A DNA stretch of 64,000 nucleotides, from NCBI GenBank assembly GCA_947179155.2, contig OX359266.1:19430598-19494597 (forward strand), in the 5' to 3' direction. The translations under genes were made by a program, and so were the position numbers. Position 1 is the first letter of the stretch, and every line of letters starts with the position of its first letter. The notes below the pieces were generated by a model, which was given only the letters and a program-made list of their open reading frames with translations, was not told the origin of the DNA and ran no database searches. Positions 46,135 to 56,332 of this stretch are shown piece after piece. This stretch comes from Hedera helix. Lineage: Eukaryota > Streptophyta > Magnoliopsida > Apiales > Araliaceae.

Positions 46135-47253
46135 CGCCTAGTGTTTAATTTATTCCTATATCCTCCACCCGGTATCTTATTTACTAGGTGGGTGATGTAA
46201 ATAAAATTATATTTTTTTTTACTTTTGTACTTTTATTTTTTTTTATTGTCCACCCGGCATCTTAGCTAGCGGGTGGGAGAATTTTTTTATTTTTTTTCCG
46301 TTAGGTATGCAGGCATGTACTTTTTTTGAATTTTTTTTATCCCACCCGGCATCTAAGTTAGCGAGTGGGAGATTTTTTTTTTTTTGTTGTGTATGTATGC
46401 ATGTACTTTTGTTTGAAATTAATTTTTTTTTAAATCCTACCCGACATCTTAGTTAGTGGGTGAAATTTTTTTTTTTTTTTTTTTTTTACCGTTATGTATG
46501 CATGCATGTACTTATGTTTGGATGTCTATGCATACATGTACTTGACTTAAAGAAGATTTTTTTACAAACAGTATGTGTTGTGTATGCATGCATGTAGCTT
46601 AGTTGGAAAAAAAAATTATCCCACTCGGCATCTTAGTTAGCGGGTGGGAGCTATTTTTTTTTTCTTCTGTCCCATTCAGAATGCATGCATGTACTTTTTT
46701 TTGATTTCTTTTAATCGCACCCGGCAACATAGTTAGCGCGTGAGAGCTAATTTTTTTTTATTCCGTTGTGTGTGCTGGTATGTACTATTATTTGATTTTT
46801 TTTTTCACCCAGCATCTTAGTTAGCATATAGGAGTTTTTTTTTTCTTTCTCTTATCCTGACTACACTTTTGTATGTCTTGTGACTTTTGCATGTGTATTT
46901 GTAATTTAGTTGGCTTTTTTTTACGTGTTATGTTGCTTTTCCTGACAACTTTCTATGTGATATGTTGTGTATAGTAGAAACTTTTGTATGTGTTATGTAG
47001 GCATGTATGTAGATTAAGTAGTTGAATTTTTTTTTATCTCCCACCCGGCATCTTAGTTAGCGGGTGGGAGAATTTTAACTTTTTTTTTGTCCTGTTCAAA
47101 ATGCATGCATGCACTTTTTTTAAATATTTTTTTTATCCCACCCGACATCTTAATTAGTGGGTGGGAGAATTTTAATTTTTTTTCTTCCTATCCTACCCGT
47201 TAACTTAGATAGCGGGTAGATTAATTTTTTATCCTAATCGCCAACTTAGGTAG
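46135..47253. repeat. Array of about 11 CCCACCCG...CGGGTGGG hairpins next to the transposase gene
   Basis: Spaced copies of a stem-loop, best form CTCCCACCCG-GCATCTTAGTTAG-CGGGTGGGAG (47038-47070, a 10-11 bp perfect stem). Copies lie near 46163, 46248, 46341, 46436, 46618, 46715, 46805, 47038, 47135, 47190 and 47230. Between them lie T tracts and a phrase like TATGCATGCATGTACTTTT (about eight times). The spacing is near 100 bp. The last copy is split by the LTR at 47254 and resumes at 52005 (CAGGGTGGA). The array begins about 30 bp upstream of the transposase's first codon, as subterminal repeats of a MULE would. Confidence 0.85.
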
Positions 47254-48322
47254 TGTAATATCCTGGATATTTGTATAAATTAGAAATAAAATTTCTAATA
47301 ATTAATAAAGGTTAGAGTTTGATAACTTAGTTATGGATATTAGAATTGTGAAATTTTTTTTTGGATTAAATTAAATTTTTATTTATTTAATCTTTGTATT
47401 AACAAGAACCAATATGGTTTAGTTCGTGTAATAGAGGCTTTTGAGAAAAAGACCCTAAGAAAGCTGTGAAGAAGAGATTAGATACGGTGATTGTTGATAT
47501 TGGAATCCTTGTAAGAGGAGTGAAGTTAAGAACCAAAAGAGATTATGAGGTTACACAAATTGTGTAATTAAGTTTTAGTTATAATATTTAATAACTAGCA
47601 TGAATGTTGGCCTTGGATGGCAAGTGAGAGTATAATAATTATATAGTATGATTGAATAAAGAAAAGTTCCATAAAAGGACTTAATTGAGTAGCCATTATG
47701 GGAATGATTGTGAGTAATATTGTGGGGTAATTAAGATTAAATAATTAATTACATGAGAGGTGTTAATTAAATTCAAATTATTAATTTAAAATAATTTGAA
47801 TATGGGTTATATTGATTGATTTAACAATTAAATAATTGAGTTAATTATTTAATCGTAAAGCAAGATTTATTGTTAAACCTAAGTTATTAATTTAACAAGG
47901 GTAATTAGAAGGGAAATGGAATTTAATTAATTTCATGCAAGTGGGGAATTTATTTAATGACTAATTGATTTGGTTAAATTAATGGTAGCCAACATCATGT
48001 AGGAATAACCATATTCCTTTCATTTTCGGATGGAGCATGTGAGGGGGGGGGGTGGTGTTTTATTTTTAATTAAACCAAAATGGTGGAATTACTTAATGAG
48101 TCAAATAAGCCAACTAGACTCTCATTTTGGGACAAGAGGCACGTAATATCTGATGAAAGAAAAAGTCTAGGAAGTCCATACTCTGTCATGAACAGTTGAA
48201 GGCAGGGAATGACCTCCATTTGGTCACGTCGGTTGGAGCAAGGAGAGGGGTAATGTACTACTTAACCAATTTTGTAGCATTCCTCCTCATTAAAAATCAT
48301 TCCATTGCAATTGCTGAGTAGG

Positions 48323-48323
<1 letters not shown>

Positions 48324-48361
<38 letters not shown>

Positions 48362-48370
48362 GAGAGAGAG
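48324..48370 (+). repeat. AG microsatellite
   Basis: A run of AG dinucleotides with one interruption (AT), inside the LTR at the place where related LTRs also have purine AGAGAG runs (near 3635 and 52484). Confidence 0.95.
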
Positions 48371-49777
48371 TGACGAAAATTGAAGAGAAAGAGGAAGAAG
48401 TCTTGAAGTACTCTTTGTTCCTCATTAAATTATCTTCATCAATCTCTCTTTAAAGTAACAAGCAAAGGTATCATCCAACTCTAATTTCAAAATTTCTTTC
48501 ATTGAGTCATTTCTTCTTATGGCTTAGTTGAGAGGGGTGTATTATGTTGTTGTGTTGGGGACCATGAAGAGTCCAAAGAAGTAAGGTTGGATCATGGAAG
48601 GTGATTATGTGCTTGTTATTATCAAAATATGCCTATAAAGAATTATGCACACTAGGTGTTTATTAAAATGTCTAAAAGAAACATTTTATGTCTAAGTTGG
48701 ATTTTTAGTATGAGGAATGATATTGTATTATGTTTAAGTTATAATCATGCTTGAAGGATGGTTAGAGACATGATAAGTATGAAGAAATCAAGTTTATAAA
48801 TATAACTTGGTAAATATTAAAGGTTATATATAATTTATTGTTTGATATTTGTAAATAAAACTTTAAACACTTAAAATCATGCTAGGATGTTAAATACATG
48901 TGCTAGAGGGTTTAATATAGTTTTTTAGTATGGGTTTATGTGGAAAAGTTAGCCAAAATATACAAAATCAAATTTATCGAAAAGTTATAAACTGAGCAGT
49001 CCATAAACGGATTTACTGTTCATGAGCCGTAAGTCAGATTTTTAATCCGTCAATTTTTTTGGATAGAGCTTGAAGTTATGTAAATTCTGAAACTTGAATG
49101 ACTAAAATCCGAGTTAAAATGAATTAGTTATGAATTTTCTACTAAAACACTCTACTGTCAGAAATTTTACGTGAACAATCCACTTTACAGCTATTTTTAG
49201 TGGACGAAACTTATCCAAAAAGGGTGTTGAGTATAGAAAATTATAGTTTAGGAAGTCACGATTCCATCGATATAAAGTAGAGCTCTATCGGAGTTATACT
49301 TCAGTTATTAAGGTTTTAGTGAAGGACCCAAAAACTGGGAAGATTTGGAAAAATCCTAAAACCTACTGTCGGTTTTTTTCCGGTGAACCGGCCGGAGCAT
49401 TCTGGAGGCCAATTTACCCATTTTCTGGCCGGTTCCAGCGACGACCCAAACTAAAAATTTGCTTAAAATTTCGTGTACCATTTTCTAGAATTTAATGGTA
49501 TTTTTATAATGTCAGTAGCTATTTTTCATAATTATTGAATGATAAAAGCTTACTAAAAGTATGAAAAATAATAAAAGGCATTTTTAAATTTTGGAAAAAT
49601 ATGAACAAATAACCTACTGATTATTTGAAGTGTTATATGTATTGAGATGGTATTATTTCTAAAAATTGGTATTTTTCATATTATTTATGGGGTAAATGTA
49701 CACTAATTTCTGACTACCTAGCTAATACTTCAAGAAAATTTGAAATAAATTATTATTAAATCTTAAATATGTTCTTT

Positions 49778-50590
49778 ATGTATTTAATAATAATATCAAA
49801 ATGTTTGGAGAAAATAAATAAATTATTTATTATTTAATCAGGTATTAAATAGTAAATAAAGGAAAGTAAATAACTAATTATTCTTTAATTAATATTAAAT
49901 AATAATTAGAACAAGATAAAGATTTTAAATTTAATTATTTATTATTTAATAAGATTAAATAATAAATAAAGAGAGTTAAGTAATTATTATTGAATTAACA
50001 TTAAATACTGATTACAGTTAAGTAAAGTTGATAACATAATTATTTATTATTTAATTAAGATTAAATAATAGATAAAGATAATTAATTAATTAATTATTAA
50101 TTAATTAATATTAAATAATAATTAAAGAGGATTAAAATTAATTAAGTATTATTTACTTCAGGATAATTAATTAATTATTATTTAATTAATATTAAATAAT
50201 AATTAAAGAAGGAGTTAGTAATAAAATTAATTATTTATTATTTAATTAAAGATTAGATAATAAGTAAGAATTTAATTAATTATTATTTAATTAATTTTAA
50301 ATAATAATTAAAGGAGATTAAAAGTTTACAATTAATTATTTATTATTTAATTAAAGATTAGATAATAAGTAAGAAAAAATAATTAATTAATTAGTATTTA
50401 ATTAACCTTAAACAATAATTAAAGGAGGAGTTAATTAATAAAACTAATTACTTATTATTCAATTAAATAATAAGTAGGGACAAGTAATGTAATTATTTTT
50501 TTAATTAACATCAAATAACAATTAAAGAAGGTTATTAAAAATAAGTTAATTATTTATCATCTAATGATTGATTAGTGATAAATAAAGGGA
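49778..50590. repeat. AT-rich microrepeat block inside the LTR
   Basis: Modules TTATTTAATTAA, ATTAAATAATAATTAAAG and their complements repeated for about 800 bp, of the same style as 4619-5400. Every second module is close to the reverse complement of the one before. Confidence 0.75.
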
Positions 50591-51999
50591 ACTATTAGCA
50601 CATCAATAATATAGTTTTGTGGAACGACAATTAAAGGTAATTATCATTTATTATTATAAGTGAGGTATTAAAATAATTTTAATAAATTGTTTAGCAGTTA
50701 ATTAATCATATTGATATCTATTTAAAGTGTTATTTAACAATTAAATAACATTATAAGTTATTACTAATTACTAGGAAGAGTTTAAAATATTATCCAAGGC
50801 AGGAAATATTATGGTAAATCATCGAGTTAAATAATGTGATTAAGTTAAACCAAGGGTATGGTGCATTAGTGACTAATTAGTTGTTCGACCTAAACAGAAA
50901 TAAGGTCCAGGCATTAATGCAGTGACATTAATAAATTTCAGAACTGCATAGTTTGTACAAAAGATTTACGGTGTTGAATATGAAACACTGAGTCAAGTCA
51001 ACGAGAGACTAAAATATGAAATTAACCCTATTGATTTAAAAATGGACGATAAAAAGGAATAAATATCTTTAAAGATTTAGTATTGAGTCAAACTTTGACT
51101 GATATTGTGCACCGTTGATCTCACATACCGTGTAGGCGATGTAAGGAACGTGAAATATTAGCGTAAGCTGGTTATGCAAGTTCAGGCAAGTTTGTCAGAA
51201 CGTGTTGCATTATGTGCCTGATTTAAAATACTATAAAATTATTATGTGTGCATTTGTTATTTTGTGCAATAATGTGGTAATGTGCTTTTGTGATACAATT
51301 TGAAATAATTGAACTGTATGAAATTGTAAATGACATGCATGAATAGTGTGAATTATAGAGTAAATACAAAGCATGATATGCACGAGATATGTAGTCATTG
51401 CAAAGCATGAGATGCATGAAGCATGATGAAATATGTTTATATGTTATGTGAAACTGTTAGACTTGCTGAGCCATCGTGCTCACCCTTGCTTAAAATAAAA
51501 CATTACATAAAAGCTTGAGGAAGCTGATTACTCTGGTAGAGGCGAAGATGAAGATTGACTAACGAGTTATCAAGATCGAAGCGTATGTGCTTTTATAGTA
51601 AAACCCGGCGATAGAATAAACTATCTCTGTGGGTATTACTTGTAAAAAAAATTATGTCTTAAATGTGCTATATATTAGCAAACCGAAATGTTAAGAAAAC
51701 ATATATAGATTATTTTAAATCATTTTCAGATGTTGTCTTTTAGGTATAAAGGTGACATGTTGGTATGCTAAATCATTATTCATATGATTAAAAAGTGTAA
51801 TGAAAATATTTAAAGATTGTGATTCTGGAAAAGTATGAAGTTGGATGTTGTATCCATTTAAGGTTTATATCTGGTGTATAGTAATAATTATATTGCTTAT
51901 TGTTTATAAGTTTAATATAATTAGTTTAAACTCAGGATTGAGGTTACTTTTAACGAACCAGATCCGGGGTTAAGGGAGCCCGAATTTGGGGTCGTCACA

Positions 52000-52105
52000 A
52001 GTAGCAGGGTGGAATTCCCAAAGTCATTCGATCATTATTTTAACAGTTCCAAATGCATTTGCTGAAATGGTAGATATAACAAACACTTGCTATGGATCAT
52101 TCTCC

Positions 52106-52136
<31 letters not shown>

Positions 52137-52159
52137 CGCGCGCGCGTGTGACTAAATAG
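52000..52159. other. End of hairpin array, then unassigned sequence
   Basis: 52000-52014 is the target-site copy and the remaining arm of the hairpin array. 52015-52104 is unassigned; if the MULE's terminus lies here I cannot recognise it. The microsatellite follows. Confidence 0.5.
52105..52150. repeat. Alternating (AT)(GT)(GC)(GT) microsatellite
   Basis: 46 bases of strict pyrimidine-purine alternation passing from TA to TG to CG and back to TG. Such alternation, above all the CG/TG part, is the classical substrate for left-handed (Z) DNA. Confidence 0.93.
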
Positions 52160-52475
52160 ACAATAAAAGAAAAAAGAAGAATGGAGAAAAAGAAGGAGAA
52201 TGGCCGACCACTTGATGGGCCTAAAATGGAGTATTTGGAGCTTGTTTGCTTGGATTTTCGTAAGGACAAAGTTGCTCAACAATTATCCAACAACCTTAGT
52301 CAATCAACTTGTCAATCTAAAGTGTCAATCCATCAAATAGTAAGCAAGATTAAGTCCTTAATTTCACCAATGTTGGATGATTAAGAGCACTAATGAAGGC
52401 TTCTAGATTTCTATAAATAGAGGTCTTTGCCTAGCTTAGTGAAAATTTGTTCATTTGTTTTATTTACCAAGTTAT

Positions 52476-52516
<41 letters not shown>

Positions 52517-55500
52517 ATTCTAATGAGAAGGGGGAGCTTCTTTGATAGTTTCATCTATATTTCTCCAAACTATTGGTGTATATTTATGACTTGAAAGTTA
52601 AGTCATCAAGGAGGCTAGGTATTTTTGGGTATCAAGAAGTCAAGAAGAAAATTTTTATACAAGGTTTAAAAGTCTCTCAAAACTTTAGCCTTTTATTTTC
52701 TTTATATAAGTCTTTTGATATGCTTGGTTGTGGGAGAAATCTTTGTGAAAGGGATTTATAGTGAGATCTGAAGATATAACTATGGTTCATGATAGAGTAT
52801 ATGTGTTTATATGAGATCTATGTATTTGTATGAGATTTTTATGGTCAAAAACATATTTTGAGGTATAAAGTGCAGTCCATGTTTTAAAAAAAGCTATTTT
52901 TAAACTCTATTATGGTAGATCTAGATTATTTATGAAGATCTAGGGTTAAAAATGTTAGATATATGTTCTAACATGTTTTGTATGTAAAGTGGTAGAAGAA
53001 AAAGTTGTATGAGTATGTTTTGTTTTAAAACCCTAGTTGGATGTCTAGGTTGGTTATATGTGTTTTATGATATGTAAATTGTCTATGTGGTTTTTCTGTC
53101 TTGTATGCTAGATTGGTAAATTTTAATCGTAACACAACTTGAATCCTTGAAAAATATTTTAAAACAAAGAAGTTGTGTGATTTTTAGTAAAAAAAGTTGT
53201 TTTGTAACCCTAATTGATTAATCTTAATTTTTGTTGTCAAAAATATTTTTGAAAGTTAATTAATTTTTGAAAACTTGAATAATACTACGTTATGAACATA
53301 ACAAAACAGATTTGAGATCATTTGATCATGTATTACATGTTTTATAAAAGATTGAATCAAAGTTGGAAAAACAAAATTTGAAATTCTGAATTTTATCGCC
53401 GTAACTGTGGGTTAGGACCGCTGCAGCGGTCAAGCTCACTGCCCAACTGGGTAGTTTGACGAATTGATTCGGGTCGAGTATTTCAGGTCGGACCGAGCCT
53501 GGTTGTTCCAAGTTGGGTCAGAAAATGTAATTTAATATAATATTATTATTAAACTAAAATTCAATGAATAAAATATTATTAAATGATTAATAATATTAAA
53601 AAATAAATAAACTATTATTAAATAATTAATAATATTAGAAAATAAATAAAATATTATTAAATGATTAATCATATTAGAAAGTGAATAAAATATTATTAAA
53701 TAATTAATAATATTAGTAAGTGAATAAAATATTATTAAAAGATTAATAATATTAATAAATAATTAAAATATTATTAAAGGATTAAGAATATTAGTAAGTG
53801 AATAAAATATTACTAAAAGATTAATAGTATTAGAAAATAAATAAAATACTATTAAATGCTTGATAATATTAGTAAGTGAATATAATATTATTAAATAATT
53901 AATAATATTGATAAATGATTAAAATATTATTAAAGAACTAATAATATTATTAGAAGGGTAAGATATTGTTACTATGTTAATAATATTTATAAAAAATTAA
54001 GATATTATTTAATGAGTAATATTATTAGAAAGAGGGTACAACATTATTAAACGATTAACAATGTGAGTAAGTTTTTAAAGTAATTAAGTGATTAAGATGT
54101 TATTAAATGATTAATAATATTAATGATTGAATAAAATATTATTAAAATAATTAATAATATTTAAATAATTAAAATATTATTAAATGGTTAATAATATTTG
54201 TTTGTGGTTAATATATTATCAAAAATGATAATATTATGAAGTGATTGATATGTTCTCCAATGATAATTATGTGATTAAAATATTATTAACGATTGATAAT
54301 ATTATTTAGTGATTAAAGGTTGTGATTAAGCGTTAGATAATTTAAGTGATGTATTGTAAGATTATTAATGTAAGATAAACCTGTATGTTACTGATTGGTA
54401 GATCAACATTATTATTGTTAGGTCATAAAAAAGAAGTTAATTTAAGTTGATTAGCAGTAGTCAGTGGAACATACAAGTTCTTCTGAATCATAACTCAATT
54501 ATTATTGTGCAAATTCTTAAATTAGATATTGTGTTTATTATACAAGTTTTTTTTGAAACTCAAACTCTTTTCATTACATAAGTTATTTTTAAAACCTAAA
54601 ACTGTTTATTATTCAAGCTGGATTAATTATTGATATTTATTCCTTTACCACAATTGTTATTGGTATTTGCACTTATGTACATTTATATGACTTGTTCTTA
54701 ATATAAACTATTTAAAGAGGTAGTTTTATACCAATTTTTCTGACTAGACATTGTATGTATCGATTAATTAATTTGAATACTTTTGAAAAGCTATCTAAAC
54801 CAGTAGTTGGTGCGGACTCGTATAATAATACTGCGTAGAACAACCCTTACAATGGGTTATTCTTTATTGAAAATGAAAATCTTTACGCACACTATAATTG
54901 AATGTTATGCATTTATATAGGCTGTAAGAGGTCTGTCCCCTCAAGTGTCCAGTTTGAGTGTTTATAGTTTTATAATTGTTAATACTCCTGAGGCAGTCAG
55001 ATAAGCACTGACAATACCTCATTACTTATGAGATATTCAGCTCTGAGCTAGAAAGTTCTCACATATGTGCTTGGTTCTCTTTGACTAACTCAGTAGTAAA
55101 TATTTTACAAATTATTTTTTTGAATATAGTACATATGGCGCCTTCACAATTATTGAATATTGTTGAAATATCAAAAGAGTAATTCTTTTTCTATTCATGA
55201 TATATCTTCCTTGCTTGTTTAAACTTACTGAGCAAAGTAGTTGCTCACCCTTGTTATAACATAAAATATTTTTTTCAGCGAAGCTCAAATGTTCTTAGAA
55301 GGACAAAGGTAAAGAAAAGATAACTGAGAAGAAAGCAAGCTTTAATATTATTGTATCATATGTAACTCTTTTGTGTAATGAGATGGTGTATGTATTTAAG
55401 GTTAGTGGAACCTGGGTTAATGATATGTTTTATAATGAATCTAATTATATGTTTTTGCTAGTTATTGAAAATTAAGTTTGTAAATATTGTTTAAGTATTG

Positions 55501-55553
55501 GTTAATGAGTACCAAACTCGAGGTTTAAGGGACTCGAATTTAGGGGCATCATA
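52160..55553 (+). mobile_element. Long LTR copy D1 of a Ty3/gypsy element (left end uncertain)
   Basis: From about 52585 onward it is a diverged direct repeat of 56333-59284, with an end at 55553 (TTTAGGGGCATCATA, the mutated form of GGGGCGTCACA) directly followed by a PBS. So it is the 5' LTR of a plus-strand element. The left part, 52160-52585, contains an AG microsatellite (52483-52515), but no clear TG start was found. Landmarks: GC island (53395-53515), 39-bp repeats (53525-54330), stem-loop TGAGCAA-AGTAG-TTGCTCA (55229-55247). The small open frames inside show no domain. Confidence 0.75.
53525..54330. repeat. About 39-bp AT tandem repeats in LTR D1
   Basis: The unit is close to AATAAAATATTATTAAATG-ATTAATAATATTAGTAAGTG, repeated with variation about 15-20 times. 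TATTATTAAATGATTAATAATA is itself a near-perfect inverted repeat. The same array recurs in D2. Confidence 0.85.
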
Positions 55554-55556
55554 GGT

Positions 55557-55568
55557 TGGTATCAGAGC
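55557..55568 (+). promoter_or_regulatory. Primer-binding site for initiator tRNA-Met
   Basis: TGGTATCAGAGC, the complement of the 3' end of plant initiator tRNA-Met, three bases after the end of LTR D1. It fixes this LTR as 5' and the element's strand as plus. Confidence 0.9.
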
Positions 55569-56332
55569 TATAGGTTATAAGCCTTAGGTGAGGAAAAAAT
55601 CTTAAGATTATGACCTTATAGAAGATAAGAAAAACTCATATAGAGTTTAAATGATGAATTATGAAAATTCATTTAAAAATAAGATAATAAAGTGAATTAT
55701 GTGGTTATTTAAAAACAGTAAACATAGGGTGTTATGAAAGACTAACTAAGTCGTTCGTTTGGTTTTGTAGGATGCTTAAGATGAATAAATTAAGTCAGAT
55801 AAGAGTAGTTGAGCCAGAGCTTGATTTTAATTTGAATCTTATGACTAGTAAAGAAGAAATGAAGGATAAGAGAATAAGAGGTCTCCTCAATCGAAACCTA
55901 GAGTTGGAGAAGGAGGTGCGTGACCTAAAGACGCAGAAGCAGAAGTTACAGATAAAAAAGAAGACTATAAAAGAGTATTGGAAAGAAGAAGTGGTTGAAC
56001 GAATGCAGACAAATGAGTAGTGTAATATTGTTATAAGGCAAGTAAATAGCTTAAAAATAGAAGTCTAGAAGAAAAAAAAGGAAAAGAGATCGGATTAGTT
56101 ATGCTTTTAGATTAGCTTTGAAACGAATCTAGTCAAGAATGCACAATTATCCAAAAGAATATGACTGGACGGAGTGCACTATTAGCCGTAAACGAGTAAA
56201 AATGATCGGGGATCAAGAATACGAAGAAACGATTAGGCGAGGAATGTATGGATAACATATTAGATATATAATTAATATGTCTATTAATGAGAGTTAAAAA
56301 TTAAGTCATATTTGTGAGTTATTATATATTTG
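55569..56332 (+). mobile_element. Truncated internal region between LTRs D1 and D2
   Basis: Leader and the start of the coding part of a gypsy element. Gag domain, protease and pol are absent, so almost the entire interior has been lost. Beyond the ORF at 55772 there are only decayed frames. The join to D2 near 56333 also lacks the first several hundred bases of that LTR. Confidence 0.6.
55772..56020 (+). CDS. Small coiled-coil ORF, probable gag N-terminal remnant
   Basis: 82 codons, MLKMNKLSQIRVVEPELDF then a Lys/Glu-rich part, LLNRNLELEKEVRDLKTQKQ, with Leu spacing of a coiled coil. It begins about 200 bp after the PBS, where the first gene of a gypsy element would start. I recognise no named domain. 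It may be the beginning of gag or of an extra ORF; it ends at TAG 56018. Confidence 0.45.
   Translation: MLKMNKLSQIRVVEPELDFNLNLMTSKEEMKDKRIRGLLNRNLELEKEVRDLKTQKQKLQIKKKTIKEYWKEEVVERMQTNE

Larger units (their letters stand above)
47254..51999 (+). mobile_element. Solo LTR of a Ty3/gypsy element inside the hairpin array
   Basis: Starts TGTAATATCCTGG at 47254 and ends GGGGTCGTCACA at 51999, 4746 bp. Flanks are GGTAG (47249-47253) and AGTAG (52000-52004), four of five identical. Landmarks: a G run (48041-48050), an AG microsatellite (48324-48370), the GC island TTCCGGTGAACCGGCCGGAGC (49377-49397), the AT microrepeat block, the stem-loop TGAGC-CATCGT-GCTCA (51467-51482), then the GGGGTCGTCACA end. 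It has no coding capacity; small ORFs are chance. Confidence 0.87.

Noticed and set aside
46135..47253. Possible CRISPR-like array of spaced repeats
   Set aside because: This is plant nuclear DNA. Repeats are degenerate hairpins with low-complexity T-rich spacers that are similar to one another, unlike CRISPR spacers.
52181..52384. 67-codon plus-strand frame MEKKKENGRPLDG...
   Set aside because: It lies in LTR D1 upstream of the AG run, resembles no protein family, and neighbouring LTRs have no equivalent open frame.
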